This document shows positions 32,195 to 41,710 of a stretch of 64,000 nt of DNA, one piece after another. This DNA comes from Takakia lepidozioides (taxonomy: Eukaryota; Streptophyta; Takakiopsida; Takakiales; Takakiaceae), in assembly GCA_030704615.1 (NCBI GenBank), contig CM060733.1, forward strand, positions 27,528,001 through 27,592,000, in the 5' to 3' direction. Positions within the stretch are counted from its first letter, which is position 1. The number at the start of each line of letters is the position of its first letter. Position numbers and translations under genes: made by a program. The notes beneath the pieces were generated by a model. That model searched no databases, was not told the DNA's origin, and was given only the letters and a program-made list of their open reading frames with translations.

Positions 32195-32770
32195 TCTGCT
32201 AGAAAGAAAACCCCTAATGTGTCTCTGTCGAAAGAAAACCCATACTTTTTGTCCAATACCAGAAAGATAACCCATAATATTATTCTGGGAGTCTTGCTTC
32301 CCTGCTAGAAAGAAAACCCATACTTTTTCCTCTACTAGAAAGAAAACCAACAAATTCTTTCTGTGAGTCTTGCGGCGCCTGTTTTTATTTCTGGCGAATT
32401 TTCGCAATATTTCAACCACAAAAAAGAAAATGGAATATTCTGTCGTAAATTCCTTGTTTTCTCATGGATGAAATCGCCAAACTTCTCCAAATAAAATATA
32501 AATTATGGATGAATTTGCAAAATATGGATGATATATATGGATGAAATTAAAGAAGAGGGTGATTCTATCCAAATCTCAGTGGATGAACAGAAAATATGGC
32601 TATTTCCTGCAAAACTCAGCAGCCACTTCTGTTATTTTCCAAATTTCAAAAGAAATCACTGGTCTTGCCTCCCTGCTAGAAAGAAAACGCATAAAAAATT
32701 TCTGTGAGTCTCCTCTCCCTTCTAAACAGATAAAACTTTCTGTGAGTCTTGGCTCTTTACTAGGACGAAA
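32195..32770 (+). repeat. Degenerate dispersed repeat 'ctagaaagaaaacccata'
   Basis: At least five imperfect copies of 'gctagaaagaaaaccc(ata)' occur (near 32198, 32228, 32307, 32333 and 32676). Most are followed by 'ttctgtgagtcttg'-like spacers (near 32286, 32358, 32698 and 32733). The spacing is irregular, so this is a decayed minisatellite or an array of inserted fragments. Confidence 0.5.
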
Positions 32771-32914
32771 AGGGTTTCAGAGGACAAAGGATTTTAATTA
32801 AAAATAAAAGATAACCGCCAATTCCTAGTGGTTCACAAGTGATCAAGGGATATCGCATGCCAGCGTGTGTGTACCTTTTGCGTCCTCATTACCGTCCTTG
32901 TACTTCTCTCTATC

Positions 32915-32932
32915 ATATATATATATATATAC
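32915..32932. repeat. (AT)9 microsatellite
   Basis: A run of nine AT units before 'acatcgg'. Confidence 0.85.
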
Positions 32933-33034
32933 ATCGGAACTGAATGGACTCATATCCGAGTTGTACTTGAAGGATAATAACCGACCTGTATTTGTTTTTT
33001 TTCTGTTGTGTTTTTGTCTTTTCTCTTGCTGGAT

Positions 33035-33125
33035 TAGTGTTAGAGGCCGAACTTGCAGGGGAATCGAACCTGAGACGTAGGGATCAATGTAGAGGATGCC
33101 ACACCACTGGGCCCAGAGGCCCGAT
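33035..33125 (-). repeat. tRNA-derived SINE fragment
   Basis: On the minus strand, a box A-like TGGGCCCAGTGGTGTGG is followed about 40 bases later by a good box B, GGTTCGATTCCCC. The arrangement is that of the tRNA-related head of a SINE. It lies about 390 bases before the bHLH start. Confidence 0.55.
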
Positions 33126-33265
33126 GTGTACAACAATCGTTTTATGTAGCAAACAGTAACAGTATTTAGTTTAGAGTTGCCGCCCTGGTTGAATGTCTGT
33201 GATGCCCTAATAAATGGATGGGTAAGTGAGATTAGGGATGAGGGAGATTAGGCAAAGAGAGCTGG

Positions 33266-33271
33266 CACGTG
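33266..33271. promoter_or_regulatory. G-box CACGTG upstream of the bHLH gene
   Basis: A perfect palindromic G-box in the sequence ggcacgtggaa, about 240 bases before the ATG at 33512. Both HY5-type bZIPs and many plant bHLHs bind this core. Function here is inference from position. Confidence 0.4.
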
Positions 33272-33511
33272 GAATGGCCTAACGCCCAGAGCTAACAGCA
33301 AGGAGGCAGGCTCGCTCGCCCTCACATTCACCCACTCTCCTGCATCAGATTTGTGGTTTAATGGCTGGTGCCGCACTGTCTGTCTGTCTGTCTATGTAGC
33401 GATCTACGTGTTGTGCATGTCGAGGTTTTGTTTGTGTTTTGTGTTTGGGCACGAAATCGGAGTGCAGAAGTAACGGCATGCAAATGTTAGAGAACAAGAG
33501 CTTGAGGGCAA

Positions 33512-36149
33512 ATGTCAGAGCTGGGTTGGATTGATCGACTGCGGGTTTCTTCTGCCCGGGCTCTGCCCTCCTCCTTCAATCCCGAGGAAAACTTGTATGA
33601 GCTCTTACAGGGGAGGTTGGGCAATGTGACGGTGCCAGCCAACTCTTCATCGTCGTCTGATGCGGGACGATCCTACCGGTCCTTAGAAGCACCATTGGTA
33701 CGAGAGGATAATGCAGCTTTGAAAATGGATCCAGAAAGCTCGGAATACATGTCAAACTCGTATAGTTGGGTCCCTTCTCAGCTGCATGACTCTCTAAGCT
33801 GTTTGTATTCAAATCATTTGCCAGAGGCAGCAGACACTCACTTTCCTTTCAAGTCACCCGATCAAGCTTACCCTCAAATCCAAGCGCTCCGTGATGTTAT
33901 GTCATATGGAAGCATTTCCAGTCAGACAGTTCCGTCCCCTCATCTTCCCTCTGTCAACTATAGGGTCGCACCTCCCTCCCTCTATCCCCTTGACGAGACT
34001 CCAGACTCCTTGGTAGGGGCTAATTATTTACAGCTGTCACAATCAAAGCAGGAAATGCTGGCTTATCAAGCCTTGTGCACAGACATGTATGGAACAGAGA
34101 GAAGTCCCCACAGAAGCCAGTTCCAGCGTGAAAACCATATCCTTGCTGAGCGTCAGCGCAGAGAGGAAATGAACGAGAAGTTTTCGGCCTTGAGAGCTAT
34201 GATTCCCAAAGGCACCAAGGTACAAATCTACACAACCACTTGCCACTTAGCCTCTTCAAGAAAAATGAAGTGAGAAGACTAATTTGTAAGTTGTGACTGG
34301 TAGTACCCCGTTGCGATTCTCCGCCTCTCTAGTCTTTAGGACATGGATGCGGATTCCGTGCACGCAGGCAAATGGCCAGTCATGTCAATTAAGGACTTCG
34401 AACAAGAAAATATGGCTTCCACATGTTTCATTATTTTCGGCAAGTAACAATCTAGGTGCCGCGGTTATGAGAATCAATGCTTGCTGTTGTCTGAGTGTTT
34501 AGGAGTCCATCTCACAATGTTGAGTTACGGGCCTTTCAGAAAGACAAGGCATCAATAGTGGGGGATACCATCAACTATGTCTTAGAGCTGGAGAAGAGGC
34601 TGAAACATCTGCAAGCTTGCAAAGATAAGAAAGGCTACTTCAAACCTTCCAAGAGGAAAACAACACCGGCGGCCATTCACACCTTTGACGAATTTGATAG
34701 ACCGGCTGCCTGTAATACTATCGCGGAAACTCCCTTGGGACCATCGACAGATGATAGCGTACAACAACCAGTACAGAAAGCAAAAGCAAGAGAAGAGTCA
34801 GGTTTAAGTTCCCAGTGCGAGCAAATGCGCAAAGACTTCAAGCTGGTGAGTTGCCTAGTTCTCGACTGAACTACCTACTACTCTGAACTACTGCCCAGCA
34901 TGCGCCAAGAGAGAACTATAGTTAAGCGAACATGACTAATGTTTCTATCAGAGAGAGCCCAGGAACTGAGCCTCAAATAAAAACTTGAGGGTCAAATCAT
35001 TGCTACTCCCTAGCTTATCAGTCGATGGGACTTTTGTCGGTAACCGCATGCGCATGTCCAGCGAGGTACTGCTGGGGCCTATCTGGTGGGGCCGTTGCTA
35101 GGCACCATGTGAACAGTAAACAAGCTTTCCAATTTCTCAAAGCTGCCAATGAGACAGCAAGTCTCTTGTGAGGCCTAAAGGCTGTCCAGTTAAATTGACT
35201 CAAATAAGAAATTAAAACAGGACCTGATATGATGGCCAGCATGCCGAATCCGTTCTGTGTAGTCATCCCCCTGTCGGATTTATCAGCTTCACTTCTTCTC
35301 CTCTTATTCAATTGAGGTTAAGTAAAGTCTTTGTCGCTGGAGAATGAACCTAGCTTTGTAAAATGTTGTTATGTACACATACACAATGAATACATCGTTC
35401 CTCTTGTGCCGCTCACTCACCTTCTCTCTTCAAAATAGGCCTTGTCAATTTTTTCTCTACCAACAGTGTCCGATGCTAGGGTAAGCAAGCGAATAAATCA
35501 CTGTCTCCTCGAATGAAGTTTGGGATAAAAGCAAAAGCCTCATCACCCATATGGATAATCTAGGGTGATGTGTGATGTACAGCGTAAGAAGAAGCCTGCA
35601 GAAGTGGATGTGCACAATCTGGGGAGCCAAGCAGTGATCAAACTGGTGTGTTCAAGGAGTCCAGGACAAGTGTTGCGTGTGCTCCATGCACTGGATGAAT
35701 GTAAGGTGGACGTGATTCAATCCAATGTGACCACTGTTGGCGAGCACTCGGTGCACTTTGTCACTGTCCAGGTGTGCTTACTTGCTGTTGCAGGTCTGCA
35801 ATTGTAGTGTGTTTCAGCATACCATGCAACTGAATGGTCTTTGAGCTTTGTTAACAGAGCTACTAGAAATCTCTGTACTGGTTGTGTATGACTTGAATAG
35901 ATGGAGTATAGTTCACATGCACCAGTGAGCAACACTAGACTGCAGAGGGATCAAAAATATAACAAGCAATTGATCCATCTGCTATAATCCAGGGGTTTTA
36001 TTCCAGTCACTTGAAGAAATTGATAAAATAATTGTTTGTTCTAATGGCCAGTGTTTGCAGATGATGATAATTTCCTTAAAATTTGTCTTAGCTCTTCCTC
36101 TCCTCCCTTTCCTCTTTTACAGCTAGATCATTTGGAAGGTTTCCTATAG
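33512..36149 (+). CDS. bHLH transcription factor with C-terminal ACT-like domain
   Basis: Exons 33512-34219, 34540-34845, 35583-35771 and 36123-36149 join in frame to 409 residues. Residues 1-205 are Ser/Pro-rich and poorly conserved. The basic region ENHILAERQRREEMNEKF (about 210-227) keeps the H-E-R triad needed for E-box/G-box contact. It continues through SALRAMIPKGTK and KDKASIVGDTINYVLELEKR to complete helix 2. Exon 3 gives an ACT-like dimerisation fold, EVDVHNLGSQAVIKLV to KVDVIQSNVTTVGEHSVHF. The architecture matches the plant group containing the tapetum and MYC/GL3-related bHLHs, but I cannot place it in one subfamily. It should act in the nucleus as a homo- or heterodimer. The last exon encodes only eight residues (LDHLEGFL) and is the least certain. 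Confidence 0.85.
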
Positions 36150-38181
36150 TGAAGTACTTTTTCCAACCATGTTGGGGTGGGATGCAGTTGGAAGCTGGAG
36201 TGAGTGTGAGTACGGAGGAACTCATTTCGGCTCTGCTCTTGGCTGCCTGTCCAGACTGACAAGGATGACCGCAAGCCACCATATGTATGCATGACATGAG
36301 TAGAAGGATCTAATTGTGAATTTGCCTTATCAATTGTACAGAAATGCCCCTAATACAGCAAGGGACCACAAAGAGCATAAGAAGGCTTGGCATACACTTT
36401 CCCACAGTTAATAACTTTCCTAATTTAAGTAATCAGTGATTAAACCAACCCCTGTGGGTTCTCATAAAAAGTTAGAAGTTACAGTAGTTGTCTGCTGTTT
36501 CGCTCATACCTAACGTTGGACCCTTTGAGTCCCGTAGCTTGCTGAACCTGCAGGGTAAAATAGAATCAAGTCTGAACAGAGGTATGCCTCACAACTTCCT
36601 TGCTTGTTGACTTGAACCAACTTTAGGGGTTCAAGTGGATGAAATCTAAGAAGGTTTGTATCTGTTGGTATCAACACCTTCTGATGAGGAAGATTCAGCC
36701 ATAATCAATTTACCAAGAGTTACTCTCAGATTGCCTGGCTGCCTCACATGTCATTTAACACAATCCAATACTTCTATTTGTACCTTGGTGCAAAGATGTC
36801 AGGTGATGGCAGAGAGCCGATTGGACTAATGGAAAAAAGGGAGGTTACTGCCACATTGTTGCTTAGTACCAGGTAGCCACAATTGTTTGGTGTAAACACA
36901 AAGGCGATCTTTGTAGTGTGGGCCATGATTCCATTGTGTTTGTAATTTCCATATAAGATCTGGTAGGTTGATGATGCTCTTCCTCCAGTTAACCCTTTCT
37001 CTAGGGAACTTGGGGAAACTAGTGATCTTTGGCGGTTGTGATGTGTCCAAGAGTGATTCTGGGGTTCGGCATTATATGGGCCTATTGGTGGGGGAGTGGC
37101 GTTGCTGGGCTGGGTACCAAGGGGCTTTGTAGCCGTAAGGAAGAATTGAGTGCACGAGGCCTTGACTAAACTAGAAGTGGCCTCACTGAACTACATGTCG
37201 ACCTCCGAAGATAAGAGAATGAAGAGCTCTCTAGCAGGTGGAGGAGCTTTGTACTCTAATTCCTGTTATATGTTCTGTTCTTTGTTCCTAAGATAAAATA
37301 AAGGGACACCACTGCAGGAGTCACTCTTATTAAGTTTTCTATTTTCTCTGCTGAGGGTGTACTTCAACCTTGCCACTGATGACCAGTAACTTCTTCCACA
37401 GATATTTTGAAGTAGTGATCCACTGAATTACTCGGTAAGAGGAATGGAGAGTCAACCGGCCCTTCTTGATTAGTTTGAATAAGATTACTTTCTAGACTTT
37501 TGCTGCAACCATATGGTGAGAGCATGGACCCCAAGATTTAAACCTGATTGCAGCAACTCTGCCGAATGTTGCATCATGCAGTCACATACATCATTGGCTG
37601 TTCTCGCATTCATGAGCTCAACCCCAGTGAAGCGGTACACTACAATCCCTTGTATGTCTTCAAGTTCATTATCCAAACTGGTTGTGCTATATTGCTTTTA
37701 GGTGCTTCTGGCCATAAGAGGCACAAGTTGGGGTGGAACACCCTCTTCAGGAGGCAAAGGAGGGCCAAGTAGCCAAAGATGGTTGGCCATATTATGGCTT
37801 CTTTGGCCCCATCTAATCAGTTGTTCTGAAGTGTGGGATGCGGCAGAATGAATCTCTGGAAGGGATGGTCTTCATCCCCAAAGAACAAGAGTGACAACGG
37901 GACCCATGAGGAGTGAAAATTGCAAGCTCACAACGGCGATGGGGCTCAAATGCAAACTCATGAGCAGTATTAAAACTTAGAGACTAGTGGAATGTGACCG
38001 CCCCGATATAGCCTCATTAATCTTGGGCTCGGTAAACACAACTTGCTCAAGTTTGACGGTTGCATGGACGAAAGAGAGAGAAGACAAAGGCAGAAAAAAG
38101 AACTTCTACCGTCTTAACTTCTTGGGTACTCCACCTCCAATTTGAAAGGTGACGTTTGGGTGTAGCTTGTTCCATTTATCA
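36150..38181. other. Intergenic region between bHLH and PPR genes
   Basis: No gene recognised; open frames are short and without family signature. The stretch holds 3' flanks of both convergent genes. Confidence 0.4.
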
Positions 38182-41166
38182 TCACCAACGATCATCACAA
38201 GAACACATCCCATTCAAGAAGTGATGAAAGCGGTTGGAATCCCTTGCAACAATTTCTCGCCGAACAATCTTGGAGATGAACTTGGTGGCCGTGTGGCAAT
38301 CACCACATATTCGAAGGTTCTTGAGTATACGGATAGATGTCCCCGGAGGGGTGCTGATGAGCCCAAAAGCAATGGCAAGCTTTTCACTGTGGTGGGAGAG
38401 AGCCTGTTCCTTGTGCTGATGACCAACATCATGCAATACAAAGCGGGTGTCAGCTACATAGCCCTCCTCCTTCATCTGCCTGGTCAATGTCTCCAGCTCG
38501 GCATAGATCTCATCTGTTTGTGGGTGTGATCTATCCTCGACAGTAAATGTATGTAGCACGTCATTAACCTCAATCCAGCTGCGCCCTGGCTCTTTTTTCA
38601 GATTTCTGTCCTTCATGACATTCCTTACCTTTGCTACGTCATCCCACCTTCCGGCTGCAGCATAGATGTTAGAAAGCAGCACATACACTGCAGCATCTTG
38701 TGGTTCAGACTTGAGTATACATTCTGCGGCGCGTTCTGCCAGCTCCACATTGCCATGGATTCCACAGGCACCAAGCAAGGCCCCCCATACTGAAGGGCCT
38801 GGTTCAAATGACATTCCATTGATAAAATCCTCTGCCTCAGTCATGCGCCCTGCACGACCAAGAAGGTCAACCATGCCGCCATAGTGTACTTCTGTTGGTG
38901 TGATACCATAATCTCGGTTTATAGAAATGAAATAGTGATGGCCTTCATCTACAAGGCCCAAATGGCTGCATGCAGAGAGAACACCAGTAAATGTGAACTC
39001 ATTGGGCTCCACCCCTTCCTTTTTCATCTGTTCAAAGAGTTTGAGGGTCTCCTTACCACGCCCATGCAGAGCATATCCTATCATCATCACATTCCACGAG
39101 ACAACATCTCGTTGGAGAATCTTGTCAAACACTTGGTGCGCATCCCCCAAACTCCCACATTTGGCGTACATGTCAACAAGCGCAGTTCCTACTCTTACAT
39201 CTGACTCAATTCCAACTTTCACAATGCCTGCATGGATCCTCTTGCCCTCTTCTAGGGCTGCTAGGCCGGAACATGTGTTGAGGATACTAATGAAAGTGAC
39301 TTTGTCAGGAATCAGCCCTTCTTTTTGCATTTGCCGAAAGAGTTCAAAAGCCTTGTCACCATGACCATTTTGAGTGTATCCTGCGATCATTGCATTCCAT
39401 GAGACTACGTCTCGCATAAGCATTGAGTCAAACACACGGCGCCCATCCATCACACTGCTGCACCCGCAATACATGCTGACAAGGGCGTTCCCCACTCTTA
39501 CATCTGACTCAAATCCAGCTTTGGTGATGGCAGCATGGACCCATTTGCCCTCTTCCAGGGCTGCTGGGCTGGTAAATGCATTGAGGATGCCAATGAACGT
39601 AGCGCCATCAGGCTTCACACCCTCTTGTTGCATTTGACTGAAGAGCTCGAGTCCCTTTGCACCAAGTCCTTGCTGAGCCAATCCTGCTATCATCGCATTC
39701 CATGAGATCACATCTCGCTTCCGCAGTTTGTCAAACACTCGGAGCCCATCCATCACACTCCCGCATTTGCAATACATGCTTACGAGGGCAGTCCCCACTC
39801 TTACATCTGACTCAAACCCAGCTTTGATGATTGCTTCATGGAGCTGCTTGCCCTCCTCCAGGCCTACAGACCCAGGACATGCGCTAAGGATACTTACAAA
39901 AGTGGCCTCGTCTGCTTTCAAGCCTTCTCTTTGCATTTCCTGAAAGAGCTCCAAAGCCTCCGCATCGTGGCCGTGTTGAGCAGATCCTGCAATCATTGCA
40001 TTCCATGAGATCACATCCCGCTTAGGCATTCTGTAAAACACTCGGCGTGCATCCACCACACTCCCACACTTGCAATACATGCTGACAAGTGTAGACCCCA
40101 ATCTTACGTCTAATTCAAATCCAGCTTTGATGATGTGGGAGTGGACCCGCTTGCCCTTTTCAAGAGCTGCTAGGCCACCGCATACCTTGAGGGTGCTCAA
40201 GAAGGTTATCTTGTCGGGCTTCACGCCTTCTCGTTGCATCTCCAGGAAGAGTTCGAACGCCTCTTCATCATGCCCTTGCTGGGCACATCCAGCAATCATT
40301 GCATTCCATGAAATCACATCTCGCTTCTGCAATTTGCCAAATAATTGGCGCGCATCCCCCACACTTCCGCACTTGCAGTACATGCTGACTAGGGCAGTCC
40401 CTACTCTTACATCTGATTCAAATCCAGCTTTGATTATTTGGGTATGGATCCGCTTGCCCTCTTCCAGAACTCCTGGGCTGGCGCAAGCCTTCAGGATGCT
40501 CAAGAAGGTGACCTTGTCAGGCATCATTCCTTCTCTCTGCAATCGCTGAAAGAGTTGAAAAGCCACTTCAAAATGCCCTTGCTGAGCGCGTCCAGCAATC
40601 AGCGTATTCCACGTGATCAGATCCCGTCTATAGATTCTGTCAAACACTTCGTGCGCATCCACCACACTCCTGCATTTGCAATACATACTGACAAGGGCAG
40701 TCCCAATTCTCACATCTGACTCAAATCCAGCTTTAATGATGTGGGCATGAATCTGCTTGCCCTCTTTCAGAGCCACTGGGTTGGCGCATGCCTTTAGCAC
40801 TGTCGCGAAGGTTATCTTGTCAGGCTTCAGGCCTTCTCGCTGCATTTGCTGAAACAGTCCAATTGCCTCTTCACCACGCCCTTCCTGAACAGATGCTCCG
40901 ATCATCGCATTCCATGCGACAACATCCCTACTACTGTCACAGATGTCCCTGTTGCCTCCCTCCCACCTTCCCCTTCGCCCTCCGTTGAAAGCGGTGGTGA
41001 CGGTGAATGTGCCAAGAACTTCCTTGCCTCCAATCTGATGCCCAACGAACAAGTGGGTCTGATTCCAGACTTGAAACCCACCCCCGCTGCATGGTAATAC
41101 GAAGTATCTGGTGCAGTGCGTTCTTAGCATAGTGTGCTCTCTGGGGAGAGATGCAAGGTAGGGCAT
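38182..41166 (-). CDS. PLS-class pentatricopeptide repeat protein with DYW deaminase domain
   Basis: A single-exon frame of 994 residues starts at ATG 41166. After an unrelated N-terminus of about 80 residues come seven or so P-L-S triplets of about 101 residues each. They have near-identical landmarks (RDVISWNAMIAG, KPDKITF, GFESDVRVGTALVSMYCKC). E and E+ motifs follow, then a DYW domain. The deaminase zinc sites are present: HSEKLAIAFGL (HxE) and CGDCH. Such proteins bind single-stranded organelle RNA in a base-specific way and carry out C-to-U editing in mitochondria or chloroplasts. The C-terminus is CSCDDRW, so the last tripeptide is DRW instead of DYW. No clear transit peptide is visible at the N-terminus and the first PPR repeat looks incomplete. 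An upstream exon or a different start is possible. The gene lies head to head with SLD5. Confidence 0.88.
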   Translation of the reverse strand: MPYLASLPREHTMLRTHCTRYFVLPCSGGGFQVWNQTHLFVGHQIGGKEVLGTFTVTTAFNGGRRGRWEGGNRDICDSSRDVVAWNAMIGASVQEGRGEEAIGLFQQMQREGLKPDKITFATVLKACANPVALKEGKQIHAHIIKAGFESDVRIGTALVSMYCKCRSVVDAHEVFDRIYRRDLITWNTLIAGRAQQGHFEVAFQLFQRLQREGMMPDKVTFLSILKACASPGVLEEGKRIHTQIIKAGFESDVRVGTALVSMYCKCGSVGDARQLFGKLQKRDVISWNAMIAGCAQQGHDEEAFELFLEMQREGVKPDKITFLSTLKVCGGLAALEKGKRVHSHIIKAGFELDVRLGSTLVSMYCKCGSVVDARRVFYRMPKRDVISWNAMIAGSAQHGHDAEALELFQEMQREGLKADEATFVSILSACPGSVGLEEGKQLHEAIIKAGFESDVRVGTALVSMYCKCGSVMDGLRVFDKLRKRDVISWNAMIAGLAQQGLGAKGLELFSQMQQEGVKPDGATFIGILNAFTSPAALEEGKWVHAAITKAGFESDVRVGNALVSMYCGCSSVMDGRRVFDSMLMRDVVSWNAMIAGYTQNGHGDKAFELFRQMQKEGLIPDKVTFISILNTCSGLAALEEGKRIHAGIVKVGIESDVRVGTALVDMYAKCGSLGDAHQVFDKILQRDVVSWNVMMIGYALHGRGKETLKLFEQMKKEGVEPNEFTFTGVLSACSHLGLVDEGHHYFISINRDYGITPTEVHYGGMVDLLGRAGRMTEAEDFINGMSFEPGPSVWGALLGACGIHGNVELAERAAECILKSEPQDAAVYVLLSNIYAAAGRWDDVAKVRNVMKDRNLKKEPGRSWIEVNDVLHTFTVEDRSHPQTDEIYAELETLTRQMKEEGYVADTRFVLHDVGHQHKEQALSHHSEKLAIAFGLISTPPGTSIRILKNLRICGDCHTATKFISKIVRREIVARDSNRFHHFLNGMCSCDDRW

Positions 41167-41710
41167 AATGCTGTCTCTTGTTTGCAGGCATCAGATGAAA
41201 CTGTGCAGAGACAAAAGGTTGCCTGCCGTTACCTGAATTATGAAGATTACGAGTTGCAGTTGTTGGCGATACTTGGGAGCTTGTTTTGTGTGCCACTATA
41301 CCCACCTGCATTGAGATGTCTCCTCAATCTTTGAGAGAGCAGAGAGCTGGAGACGGTCGGACAGCACGAAGATGAACACCATGTTGCACAACCGAAGACT
41401 TTTCTTTGCAGGTTTGCCAGCAGCACGGGTTTCAGCAACAACCAGCTATTTCCTAGACAAGTTCTCCAGCAAATTTTCTTGACGGATCCTTTGGTAGGCA
41501 AGCGGTCTGGGCAAAGTGTGGATGTTTCGGTGTTGATACTCGTGCCCCCATCTGATCCGAAGTTGGCGGCAGAGGGGCCCACGAAAATCTAAGTATTGAA
41601 AGTGTTTGCCGGGAGTGTGTTGCAGGAGTAGCGTTTTTATTTAGGCGGTACCGTGGAGAGTGGGTTGGTCCAGACGTCCAGACACTGTCACTGTCCCTCG
41701 GCTTGGCGCT
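41167..41710. promoter_or_regulatory. Short divergent promoter region between PPR and SLD5
   Basis: The two start codons are 544 bases apart and point away from each other, so promoters and 5' UTRs of both genes must share this interval. No specific site could be identified with confidence. Confidence 0.4.

Larger units (their letters stand above)
31204..33511. promoter_or_regulatory. Divergent region between HY5 and the bHLH gene
   Basis: The 2.3 kb between the outermost HY5-side ATG and the bHLH ATG should contain both promoters. It includes a degenerate repeat (32195-32770), an (AT)9 microsatellite (32915-32932), a SINE-like insertion (33035-33125) and a G-box at 33266-33271. Confidence 0.4.
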
